Below, in pieces: positions 34,893 to 43,680 of a stretch of DNA of 64,000 nucleotides. A model generated the notes under the pieces. It was not told the DNA's origin, searched no databases, and worked only from the letters and a program-made list of their open reading frames with translations. The translations under genes were made by a program, and so were the position numbers. The stretch comes from Bacteroidales bacterium (GTDB lineage Bacteria > Bacteroidota > Bacteroidia > Bacteroidales > P3). How positions within the stretch are numbered: the stretch's first letter is position 1; each line of letters begins with the position of its first letter. The DNA lies in assembly GCA_017469625.1 (NCBI GenBank), contig JAFUGA010000018.1, positions 186,001 through 250,000 on the forward strand. Reading direction: 5' to 3'.

Positions 34893-35489
34893 TTATAATT
34901 CAGATTTTGTTACATTAACATCTTTTTCTATATCATTTTCTATTTGTCGGATAATTCTTGCGGGAACTCCTCCAACCAAAGAATTATCTGGAATATCTTT
35001 AGTAACAACTGCACCTGCGGCTATTACAACATTATTTCCTATCTTAACTCCAGGTAGTATTGTGCAATTTCCTCCTATCCACACATCATCTCCTATATAT
35101 ATAGGTTTGGCAAGTGAAAGATGTTCTCTTCTGCCTTTAGGAGTAATAGGATGTCCTACTGTTGTTATCAATGTATTCGGTCCTATCATAACATTATTGC
35201 CTATATAAACTTCTCTAATATCCAAAATTGTAAGATTAAAGTTTCCTGTAAAATTATCTCCTATAAAAATATTTTTTCCTCTGTCGCAATTAAACGTTTT
35301 TGCTATCCAAACTTTTTCTCCTACACTACCCAACATATTTTTAAGGTGACTATATTGTGCATCGTAGTCCGACTCGTCAATATTGTTATATATGTTGCAA
35401 TTTATCATTGCCTGTTCTTTTAACTTTACCATCTCTTCATCGTCAAAGCAACCCGGCAATCCTGCGTTTATTTTCTCCAATTCCGTCAT
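34893..35489 (-). CDS. Maltose/galactoside-type O-acetyltransferase
   Basis: The 198-residue protein is a left-handed beta-helix enzyme of the Maa/LacA/NodL family with an N-terminal helical cap (LPGCFDDEEMVKLKEQA), hexapeptide repeats from about residue 70 (IFIGDNFTGNFNLTILD) and the catalytic His in TTVGHPI. VWIGGNCTILPGVKIGNNVVI is the hallmark coil. It acetylates sugars from acetyl-CoA; the exact sugar is unknown. It probably heads the operon with typA. Confidence 0.9.
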   Translation of the reverse strand: MTELEKINAGLPGCFDDEEMVKLKEQAMINCNIYNNIDESDYDAQYSHLKNMLGSVGEKVWIAKTFNCDRGKNIFIGDNFTGNFNLTILDIREVYIGNNVMIGPNTLITTVGHPITPKGRREHLSLAKPIYIGDDVWIGGNCTILPGVKIGNNVVIAAGAVVTKDIPDNSLVGGVPARIIRQIENDIEKDVNVTKSEL

Positions 35490-35618
35490 ACAATTTTTAT
35501 TGTTTGTATTATTGTTTATAAACTATTTTGCGTAAAACTTCTATTGATAAATATAATTTTTCAAATGATATTATTTAGTAGGAGTTATTAGTGTAATACT
35601 TTTTACATTTTGATATTA

Positions 35619-36362
35619 TTAATTATTGAATATGTCCACAGGATTTATTTTAAATTGTAACATTTTAGCGGTATCTCTTCCTCCATCTCCACCTTTGCGT
35701 TGCATAGTTATTCTACCTATAGATATAGTACCACGAGAAGAAATTACAGTTTTTCCATTACCAAAAAAGTTTATACAATCGTTAATAGATTTTAATACCC
35801 AATCTTCTTTTGAATCTATTCTCGTTATAACCAAAATCCATTCGGCTGAAAAACGACCCCTACCTTTTAATATATCTGTTACGATTAACGATTTATTATC
35901 TTCTATCCAATTCAACAACAATTGTTGTTCATTTTCATTAAATTCATTAGCAAAAGTTCTTCTTCTATCCTTAGTTTGTCTTGTAGGTAAAATCTCTCCT
36001 GTGTATTGCTTCAATAACAATGTTATATCATTCTGTATATTCCACATTTCTGTATATTTATCCACCCATCTTTTATCTATTTGATTGAATCCACTTGAAT
36101 TACTTACCAATTTAACTTGCAAATTCTCTACATCAATAAGATTTTTCAATTTAATATAAACTTGAACTTGTATATCTGCTTTATAATGTCCTGAAATTTT
36201 CTCCGCCTTTACATATTCTATTTGAGCAAGGTCATAATTCATTACCTGTAACCATTGTTTTGCATCACTATCTTGCAACCAATTATTAAATTTACTTACA
36301 ACATAGTCTTCGTTTTTAAAACCTTGTTTAGCCGTTATAGAACCTTCCAATACCGTTTTCAT
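35619..36362 (-). CDS. HinP1I-like type II restriction endonuclease
   Basis: The 247-residue protein closely follows R.HinP1I, which cuts G^CGC, over its whole length as I recall it: LEGSITAKQGFKNE, WLQVMNYDLAQIE, the active-site Asp63 in KADIQVQV and Gln82-Val-Lys84 in LQVKLVS (HinP1I uses D62, Q81, K83), FNQIDKRWVDKY, TKDRRRTFANEF, TDILKGRGRFSAEWILV, and RITMQRKGGDGGRDTAKMLQ. The PD-(D/E)XK core looks intact. It follows its methylase by 11 bp on the minus strand. GCGC was seen only once in the window. Confidence 0.92.
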   Translation of the reverse strand: MKTVLEGSITAKQGFKNEDYVVSKFNNWLQDSDAKQWLQVMNYDLAQIEYVKAEKISGHYKADIQVQVYIKLKNLIDVENLQVKLVSNSSGFNQIDKRWVDKYTEMWNIQNDITLLLKQYTGEILPTRQTKDRRRTFANEFNENEQQLLLNWIEDNKSLIVTDILKGRGRFSAEWILVITRIDSKEDWVLKSINDCINFFGNGKTVISSRGTISIGRITMQRKGGDGGRDTAKMLQFKINPVDIFNN

Positions 36363-36373
36363 ACTTCTACAAA

Positions 36374-37165
36374 TTAAGATATTGCAAATAAATCATTTTG
36401 TTTATACATAGAAATTCTTTCGGTTGCTATATCCACATATTCTTTTGATATTTCAGAACCAATCCATTTTCTATGTAACAATTCAGACATTTTAGCAGTT
36501 GTTCCGCTACCCATAAATGGGTCATATACTATATCGTATTCATTTGTCCAAGTAAGAATTTGGTCATACACTAACTTTTCTGGAAATATAGCAGGATGTT
36601 TAAATGCTATCTTATCTTTTGTAGATATACCTCCGCCAATAGAATACATAAAAACATTTCCTACTTTTTTCTCTGTAGTTCTTTCTATTCTCTCATAATG
36701 CAATTCGCCCTCTGTTCCTCTGTTTTTCATATTTGCCAAGCCTCTATATTTTGTTTTTTCCTTTATTGGATTAAAGGTTTTGGGACTTGATTTTGAAAAA
36801 CAAAACATATATTCAAACATTTGATGATAACGGTTGCCTGTTTGTGGCATAGGATTATTCTTATAATAAATCATAGTATCGTGAAGTTTAAATCCCTCGT
36901 CCATAAACTTTAAAGCCTGACGAAAACTCGTACCTGTTTCGCTACCATCTATTGTTGCATCTGCCACAACCCAAATAATAACACCACCTTTTTTCATTAC
37001 ACGAAAAAGTTGAGTTACTATATTTTCAAAATCAAAAGTATAGCCATTATAATTCCTTATATTGTCATACGGAGGTGAAGTGATAACAAAATCTATTGTT
37101 TCATTATCCATTCGCTCCATTGTTTTCAAACAATCTTCGTTATATATATGACCGTACTCTATCAT
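36374..37165 (-). CDS. Beta-class amino-methyltransferase of the HinP1I-like system
   Basis: The 263-residue DNA methylase has motif IV TSPPY (29-33) ahead of the AdoMet motif DPFMGSGTT (215-223), the beta-class order. TSPPY is most typical of N4-cytosine enzymes. If the partner cuts GCGC, which has no adenine, this enzyme must be an N4-cytosine methylase. It protects host DNA. Its start is only 4 bp after the alaS stop, so it may be transcribed with alaS. No controller gene is visible. Confidence 0.92.
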   Translation of the reverse strand: MIEYGHIYNEDCLKTMERMDNETIDFVITSPPYDNIRNYNGYTFDFENIVTQLFRVMKKGGVIIWVVADATIDGSETGTSFRQALKFMDEGFKLHDTMIYYKNNPMPQTGNRYHQMFEYMFCFSKSSPKTFNPIKEKTKYRGLANMKNRGTEGELHYERIERTTEKKVGNVFMYSIGGGISTKDKIAFKHPAIFPEKLVYDQILTWTNEYDIVYDPFMGSGTTAKMSELLHRKWIGSEISKEYVDIATERISMYKQNDLFAIS

Positions 37166-37169
37166 AGAA

Positions 37170-39788
37170 TTATTCTATTGTTTGTATTTGTTGTTTTATG
37201 TGTTGAAGGGCTTGGGATATACCTTCTTTATCTTTTCCGCCAGCGGTAGCATAGAATTTTTGTCCGCCACCTCCTCCTTTTATGTGTTTAGATGCTTCAC
37301 GTATGATTTTGCCAGCGTCCAAACCTCTTTCAACCAAAGAATCTGAAAGCATAATAGTAAGCAATACTTTACCGTCTTGTTCATTTGCTCCTACAAAACA
37401 GAAATCTTTAAACTCACCTCTAAATCTGTAAGCCAAATCTTTCATAGCCTCTGCTGTAATAGGCACGGTACACTCAAAGTAATCTATGTTGTTAATCTTT
37501 TCTGGGCTTTCTTTTAGTTTGTTGTAAAGAGTAGTAACTGCTTGTTTAGCAAAATCTTCTACTTGTTTCTTCAATGAGTTATTTTCTTCTATAGTCTTCT
37601 TTATAGAGTTGATAACATCTGGTGAAGCCTCAAAGAAAGATTTTATTTGAGTGAAACAATCTTGCAAAGCATAAAGATAATTCTCAAACTCTTCTCCTGT
37701 TACGGCTTCTATTCTACGAATACCAGCAGCAACAGCCGACTCTCCTATTATTTTAAACATACCTATCTTTCCTGTACTTGCAATATGGGTTCCTCCACAT
37801 AGTTCTATACTTTCTCCAAAACGTATAACCCTTACACTATCCCCATATTTTTCTCCAAACAAAGCCATAGCACCCATTTCTCTTGCCTGTTCAATAGGTA
37901 CGTTTCTGTGGTCATCTGCTTGATAATCTTCTCTTATCATAGCATTTACCATCTGCTCTGTTTGTCTTAACTCTTCAGCAGAAAGTTTTGATGGGTGTGA
38001 AAAGTCAAAACGCAAACGTTTATCATCAACATAAGAACCTTTTTGTTCTACATGAGAACCCAATATCTGCCTCAAAGCATAATGCAATAAGTGTGTAGAA
38101 GTATGATTGCGTTCTATGTTAGTCCTTCTCTTTGCATTAACCTGAGCAGTAAAAGTAGCACTCACATCTTTCGGCAATTGTTTAGTAATGTGTATGATAA
38201 GATTATTTTCTTTCTTTGTGTCTATAACCTCTATCTTCTCTTCACCGCAAATTAACCAACCACTATCACCCACTTGTCCTCCCATCTCTGCATAGAATGG
38301 TGTTTGGTTCAAAACTATTTGATACATAGACTTGCCTTTTGTTTCTACACGGCGATATTTCACTATCTTAACTTCCTCATTCAATGTATCATAACCATCA
38401 AACTCTACTTCTACAAAATTCTCTATCAACTCTGCCCAATCATCTGCTGCAACTTTGGCTGCATTTCTGCTACGTTCTTTTTGTTTTGCAAGGTTTTCTT
38501 CAAATGATTGCATATCTACCTTGCGTCCTTTTTCTTTTGCCATTAGTTCTGTTAAATCTATAGGAAATCCATAAGTATCAAACAGTTCAAAAGCAAAATC
38601 TCCGCTAATCAATCCTTGATTATGTTCCTCTATGTACTTGTCAAATTTTTGTATTCCATTGGAAAGAGTTTTCAAAAAGGCTGTTTCCTCTTCGTATATT
38701 ACCTTTTTAATCAAATCTTTACCTCTTACCAATTCCTCGTATTGTTCTCCCATTTGACTAACAAGAGTATCTACAAGATTATGAATAAAAGGCTCTTTGA
38801 ATGATAGGAAAGTATAACCATATCTTATAGCACGTCTAAGTATTCTCCTTATAACATAGCCAGCCTTTGCGTTAGAAGGCAAAAGTCCGTCTGCAATAGC
38901 AAAACTTACTGCACGCAAATGGTCCGCTACAACACGCATTGCTGTATCTGTTTTCTCGTTCTGAGTATATGGAATATTACAATTCTTGGCTATCTGTTGA
39001 ATCAATGGTTGAAAAACATCGGTATCGTAATTTGACTTCTTGTTTTGCAATACCATACATAAGCGTTCAAATCCCATACCTGTATCTATATTCTTCTCCT
39101 TCAAAGGAACAAGTGAAGAATCTGCCATACGGTTAAACTCCATAAAGACAAGGTTCCAAATCTCTATTACAAGAGGATTGTCTTTATTTACAAGTGAAGC
39201 ACCCGAAATGGTTTTCTTCTCCTCCTCCGTTCTTAAATCTATATGTATTTCAGAACAAGCACCACAAGGTCCTGTTTCGCCCATTTCCCAAAAATTATCG
39301 TGTTTGTTTCCCGGCAAAATATGGTCTTCTTTCACCCATTGTTTCCAATACTCCAAAGCCTCAGTATCAGGGGATAAATTCTCCTTTTCATCTCCTCCGA
39401 AATAAGTAACATAAAGATTTTTTTCATCTATACCATATACCTTTGTAAGCAATTCCCATGCGTATGCAATAGCATCTTTTTTGAAATAATCTCCAAAAGA
39501 CCAATTACCCAACATTTCAAACATAGTATGGTGGTAGGTATCGTGTCCAACTTCCTCAAGGTCATTATGTTTTCCACTCACACGAAGACATTTCTGAGAA
39601 TCGGTTGCACGATTGTAGGGTTTCTGTATGTTTCCCAAAAAAATATCTTTAAACTGGTTCATTCCAGCGTTTGTAAATAAAAGTGTAGGGTCATTTTTTA
39701 CGACCATAGATGCAGAAGGTACAACTGTGTGTCCTTTAGATGCAAAAAAATCTATAAATGTTTTTCTTATTTCGTTTGAAGTCATCAT
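37170..39788 (-). CDS. alaS: Alanyl-tRNA synthetase
   Basis: This cytosolic enzyme charges tRNA-Ala. The 872-residue protein has the class II N-terminus (IRKTFIDFFASKGHTVVPSAS, FTNAGMNQFKDIFLG), the editing-domain zinc ligands HTSTHLLH and CGGTH, and the C-terminal GGGGGQKFYATAGG. Length is normal for Bacteroidetes. On the 5' side lies the 21-bp array 5; on the 3' side is the restriction locus, 4 bp away. Confidence 0.97.
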   Translation of the reverse strand: MMTSNEIRKTFIDFFASKGHTVVPSASMVVKNDPTLLFTNAGMNQFKDIFLGNIQKPYNRATDSQKCLRVSGKHNDLEEVGHDTYHHTMFEMLGNWSFGDYFKKDAIAYAWELLTKVYGIDEKNLYVTYFGGDEKENLSPDTEALEYWKQWVKEDHILPGNKHDNFWEMGETGPCGACSEIHIDLRTEEEKKTISGASLVNKDNPLVIEIWNLVFMEFNRMADSSLVPLKEKNIDTGMGFERLCMVLQNKKSNYDTDVFQPLIQQIAKNCNIPYTQNEKTDTAMRVVADHLRAVSFAIADGLLPSNAKAGYVIRRILRRAIRYGYTFLSFKEPFIHNLVDTLVSQMGEQYEELVRGKDLIKKVIYEEETAFLKTLSNGIQKFDKYIEEHNQGLISGDFAFELFDTYGFPIDLTELMAKEKGRKVDMQSFEENLAKQKERSRNAAKVAADDWAELIENFVEVEFDGYDTLNEEVKIVKYRRVETKGKSMYQIVLNQTPFYAEMGGQVGDSGWLICGEEKIEVIDTKKENNLIIHITKQLPKDVSATFTAQVNAKRRTNIERNHTSTHLLHYALRQILGSHVEQKGSYVDDKRLRFDFSHPSKLSAEELRQTEQMVNAMIREDYQADDHRNVPIEQAREMGAMALFGEKYGDSVRVIRFGESIELCGGTHIASTGKIGMFKIIGESAVAAGIRRIEAVTGEEFENYLYALQDCFTQIKSFFEASPDVINSIKKTIEENNSLKKQVEDFAKQAVTTLYNKLKESPEKINNIDYFECTVPITAEAMKDLAYRFRGEFKDFCFVGANEQDGKVLLTIMLSDSLVERGLDAGKIIREASKHIKGGGGGQKFYATAGGKDKEGISQALQHIKQQIQTIE

Positions 39789-39960
39789 AATAATATAATT
39801 TTATGCAATAACGTAAAATGCAATTTGCAAAATTACAAAAAAAATACAAAATTTTCTACAAAAACATTCTTTTTATAATAATAGAAAGGGGAAATTTCTT
39901 ATAAATTAACAAAAATACATAGTTTTTCTCTAAAATTTTTAACAAATATTCTGTTATTCT

Positions 39961-40317
39961 ATCATAAAATTTTAGTGTTCTAAAAGTAAGATTTTACCAT
40001 TTTTTAACAAAAAATTACTATTCTAAAAGTCGTTTTATTATTCCAAAACACTTTTTCCAACCAATAAAACAAAGACAAACTGTTCTAAATTTCTCTTCCA
40101 TAAACATAATTTTTTACTACACCATAACGAAACTTTATTCTATTTTCATAGAACTTCGTTTTAATTTTATAGAACTTGATTCTAATTTTCTAAAACGAAG
40201 AGATAGAATTATAAAACTTTGTTTCGTGAAATTAAAACAAAGTTCTACAAAATTAAAACAAAGAGATAGAAAATTAAAACAAAGTTTCGTGGGAGTGAAA
40301 CGAAGTTCTGTAAAAAA
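39961..40317. repeat. 21-bp unit array 5
   Basis: Lies between the 3' end of pepD and the 5' end of alaS (both minus strand). AAAACAAAG-type unit starts fall at 40129, 40150, 40171, 40192, 40213, 40234, 40255, 40276 and 40297. Upstream, the TTCTAAAA-type half has starts at 39961, 39982, 40025, 40045, 40066 and 40087. About 130 bp is nearly the same as array 7 at 54.05-54.2 kb but with units reordered. 39789-39960 is AT-rich alaS upstream region with no clear promoter. Confidence 0.85.
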
Positions 40318-40365
40318 GATGTAGCACTACAAGAGAATAAAATCTCTATATCTTGTAGTGCTACA
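40312..40365 (-). terminator. Terminator of pepD
   Basis: TGTAGCACTACAAGA (40320-40334) and TCTTGTAGTGCTACA (40351-40365) form a perfect 15-bp stem, followed on the minus strand by six T (A-run 40312-40317). It starts 21 bp after the pepD stop. Confidence 0.85.
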
Positions 40366-40386
40366 ATAGTTTAAAATGTTAAAATA

Positions 40387-41847
40387 TTATTTTTCAGGGA
40401 TATTTTTTAGTATATCTATTGTATGTTCCCAGAACATTTGAAGGGTTTTTATATCCATTTTTTCGTCTGGTGAATGTACTCCTCTAAGTGTTGGTCCGTA
40501 AGAAATCATATCCATCTTTGGATATTTCTTGCCTATTAGTCCGCATTCCAAACCCGCATGTATTGCTCTAACTATAGGTTTCTTGTTGAACAAACGTTCA
40601 TAAGAAGCAACGACTACATTAAGTATTTCACTGTCTGTATTAGGTGTCCAACCAGGATAACCATCTGTATGTTCTACTCTGCAACCTGCCATAAGCATAC
40701 AAGCCTCTACCCTACTCTTTGCTGCATCTAAAGCACTCTCAACAGAAGAACGTTGAGAGGTAACTATATGTACTTCTCCGTCTTTTATCTTTACAGATGC
40801 AAGATTTGTAGATGTTTCTACAAAGTTTGGTATCTCTCTACTCATAGCCAAAACACCGTGAGGTATTGCATAAAGACAATTTAACAGTTTTGTAGCATCG
40901 TCCCTCGTCATCATAGTTTCAGGCCTGTCTGTCTTTTCTATAGTTATCTGAAGATTTGGTTCTGTAGTACGGAATTCAAACTTCATCTGCTCTATCATTG
41001 TATTTACAATGTTAAGCATTTGTTCTTCGTGATTAGGATTTACCATAAAGACAACCTTTGCTTCTCTTGCTATAGCGTTTCTAAGGTTTCCTCCGTCTAT
41101 ATCGCAAAGTTTTATCTTGCATACTGTATTCACTTTCCAGAAAATACGAGTGAGTAATTTGTTTGCACAAGCCAAACCTTTGTTTATATCGTCCCCAGAG
41201 TGTCCTCCTTTTAGTCCTTTTATTGTAAGCAAATAAGGAACGGCGTGTTGGCAAGCAGGCTCCATAGTAACAGGCATATAACCCAATGTATCTACACCAC
41301 CAGCACAACCAATAAACATTTCGCCTTCGTCTTCGCTGTCAAGGTTTATAAGAATGTTTGATTTCAAAGAAGATTCTCTTAAATGAAAAGCACCTGTTAA
41401 ACCTGTCTCTTCATCAACTGTAAATAAACATTCTATATCTGGGTGTGCTATATCTTTGGAATCAAGTATAGCAAGAGCAGTTGCTACACCTATACCGTCA
41501 TCTGCTCCAAGTGTTGTACCTTTTGCTTTAAGCCAACCGTCTTCTACATAGGTTTCTATTGCGTCTGTCTCAAAATTGAAAACTTTGTCTGAATTCTTTT
41601 CGCATACCATATCAATATGAGATTGCAAACAAACCATCTTACGATTTTCCATGCCTTTTGTGGCTGGTTTTCGTATGATAACGTTTCCTATTTCTTCAAC
41701 TATAGTTTCCAAACCACGACTTTCACCCCATTGTTTAAGGTATGCAGTCATTTTTTCCTCTTTTTTACTTGGACGAGGTATAGAAAGAATCGGTTTAAAC
41801 TGTTCAAAAACCGCTCTTGGTTCCAATTTATCTAAATGTTCGTTCAT
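40387..41847 (-). CDS. pepD: Cytosolic dipeptidase (aminoacyl-histidine dipeptidase, M20 family)
   Basis: The 486-residue zinc peptidase cleaves dipeptides. Evidence: N-terminal ILSIPRPSKKEEKM, the metal ligands in QSHIDMVCEK and GADDGIG, the catalytic VDEETGLTGAF, the dimer-domain GGHSGDDI, and the final HAGLECGLIGKKYPKMD. Length fits PepD (about 485). It is divergent from dapB with -7 boxes for both genes in the short gap. Confidence 0.95.
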   Translation of the reverse strand: MNEHLDKLEPRAVFEQFKPILSIPRPSKKEEKMTAYLKQWGESRGLETIVEEIGNVIIRKPATKGMENRKMVCLQSHIDMVCEKNSDKVFNFETDAIETYVEDGWLKAKGTTLGADDGIGVATALAILDSKDIAHPDIECLFTVDEETGLTGAFHLRESSLKSNILINLDSEDEGEMFIGCAGGVDTLGYMPVTMEPACQHAVPYLLTIKGLKGGHSGDDINKGLACANKLLTRIFWKVNTVCKIKLCDIDGGNLRNAIAREAKVVFMVNPNHEEQMLNIVNTMIEQMKFEFRTTEPNLQITIEKTDRPETMMTRDDATKLLNCLYAIPHGVLAMSREIPNFVETSTNLASVKIKDGEVHIVTSQRSSVESALDAAKSRVEACMLMAGCRVEHTDGYPGWTPNTDSEILNVVVASYERLFNKKPIVRAIHAGLECGLIGKKYPKMDMISYGPTLRGVHSPDEKMDIKTLQMFWEHTIDILKNIPEK

Positions 41848-41882
41848 TGTGATTTATTTTTTATTGTTTTTATTTTCTTGTG

Positions 41883-41940
41883 CAAAGATAAATATTTTTT
41901 TAGAAAATATATCCATTAGATAGAAAATATATTAACTTTG
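41883..41940. promoter_or_regulatory. Divergent promoters of pepD and dapB
   Basis: A minus-strand TATCTTTG (41890-41883) lies about 36 bp upstream of pepD. A plus-strand TAACTTTG (41933-41940) lies 19 bp upstream of the dapB ATG. Neither has a clear TTTG at -33. Confidence 0.5.
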
Positions 41941-41958
41941 CTAAAAATTTGTAAAGAT

Positions 41959-42678
41959 ATGAACATACTTATAATAGGTTACGGTAAAATGGGCAAAATG
42001 ATAGAAAAGATAGCCTTAGAACGTAATCATACCATTGCAGGAATTTTGGATATAAATGATAGTTGGGACAGTATTTGCAAAGAAAATATAGATGTAGCAA
42101 TAGATTTTACTACTCCTAACAGTGTTGTGAACAATATAAAGACTTGTTTAGATAAGAACATACCTTTGGTTGTGGGAACAACAGGTTGGTACGACAATAT
42201 AGAGAAAGTAAAAACTATGGTAAAGGAAAAAGACGGTGCTTTTTTGTTTTCGCCTAATTTTTCAGTGGGTGTGTCTATTTTTAGATACTTAAACAAGTAT
42301 TTAGCAAAGATTATGAATAGTTATCCAAACTATACTCCGTCCATTACAGAGATTCATCATATTCATAAATTAGATGCTCCATCTGGAACTGCTGTTACTT
42401 TAGCCAATGAATTACTTGAGGAATATTCTTTGAAACAGTCTTGGAAACTTGGTGAAGATGTATCAAATTCTGATATACAAGTAACCTCCATTCGTCAAGG
42501 AGAAGAGTTTGGAACTCACATAGTAACCTACTCTTCTGAAGAAGATATTTTGGAGATAAAGCATAAGGCACTTTCACGTAAAGGACTTGCTTTAGGGGCT
42601 GTTGTTGCAGCAGAATTTTTACAAGGAAAGAAAGGTTTCTTCACAATGAATGATTTAATGGAAAGTATAATTAGATAA
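41959..42678 (+). CDS. dapB: 4-hydroxy-tetrahydrodipicolinate reductase
   Basis: DapB makes tetrahydrodipicolinate with NAD(P)H in the lysine and diaminopimelate pathway. The 239-residue protein has MNILIIGYGKMGKMIEKIA, VAIDFTTPNSV, VGTTGWYDN, FSPNFSVGVSIF and the signature EIHHIHKLDAPSGTA. The start at 41959 is preferred: the TAACTTTG promoter box at 41933-41940 lies over an in-frame TTG further upstream. The broken ROK gene follows after 12 bp. Confidence 0.95.
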   Translation: MNILIIGYGKMGKMIEKIALERNHTIAGILDINDSWDSICKENIDVAIDFTTPNSVVNNIKTCLDKNIPLVVGTTGWYDNIEKVKTMVKEKDGAFLFSPNFSVGVSIFRYLNKYLAKIMNSYPNYTPSITEIHHIHKLDAPSGTAVTLANELLEEYSLKQSWKLGEDVSNSDIQVTSIRQGEEFGTHIVTYSSEEDILEIKHKALSRKGLALGAVVAAEFLQGKKGFFTMNDLMESIIR

Positions 42679-42689
42679 ACTTTTTTGCG

Positions 42690-43650
42690 ATGAAATATTC
42701 TTTAGGTATAGATATAGGCGGTACAAATATAGTTTTGGGTTTGACAAATGAAAATGGTGAAATCCTACATTTAGAACAATTCCCTACAAAACATTATGAT
42801 GTTTTAAAGGATTATTTAGATGAACTTACAAAACGCATAATCCTTTTATGCGAAAAGGTAGAAGACAAATCTAATATACTTGGTGTAGGAATTGGAGCAC
42901 CGAATAGCAACTATTATAGAGGTACTATAGAATACGCACCCAATCTTCAGTTCAAAGGAATCATCAACCTGAAACAAGAGATAGAAGAAAAGCTATTGCA
43001 AAACGGCTATACATTATAAAGTAATAGTAACAAACGATGCCAACGCTGCTGCTATGGGTGAAATGATATATGGAAAAGCCAAAGGGATAAAAGATTTCAT
43101 AATGATAACTCTTGGTACCGGTGTAGGTAGTGGAATAGTTGTAGATGGCAAAGTTGTTTATGGAAGTACAGGTTTTGCAGGTGAAGTTGGTCATACTATA
43201 GTTGAACCAAATGGAAGACTGTGTAATTGTGGTAGAAAGGGTTGTTTGGAAAGATATTGTTCTGCTACAGGAATAGTTATTACGGCTTTAACAAAACTTC
43301 GCACTACTTCAGAACGTTCTTCCTTAAGAGAATACAAAGAAGATGAGATAACAAGCAAACTAATCTACGATTACGCAAAGATGGGTGATACTTTAGCCCT
43401 TTCGTGTTTTGATTATACCGCAAAAGTATTAGCACGTAGTTTAGCAAATGCAGCAGAAGTAACCTCTCCTAAAAAGATTTTCTTATTCGGAGGTTTATCC
43501 AAGAGTGGCGATTTATTATTAAAACCTCTTAAAACCTACTTTGAACAGGAGTTATACCCTGTTTTCAGAAATACTATTGATATAGAATTATCCGGACTTA
43601 AAGATACAGACGCTGCTATATTAGGTGCTGCAGCACTAACATTTGAATAA
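42690..43650 (+). pseudogene. ROK-family sugar kinase gene with a frameshift
   Basis: The first part (42690-43019) encodes KYSLGIDIGGTNIVLGLTN and VGIGAPNSNY. It stops at TAA (43017-43019). The second part continues in another frame with KVIVTNDANAAAMGEMIYG, TLGTGVGSGIVVDG, the zinc site CNCGRKGCLERYCSATG, and FLFGGLSKSGDLLL to 43650. Joined by skipping one base near 43017 the product is a normal ROK glucokinase of about 320 residues. This is a single-base insertion: a true mutation or an assembly error. It lies between dapB and a beta-mannosidase. Confidence 0.8.
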
Positions 43651-43680
43651 ACACACATATAACAATAACAAGCATTTTTT

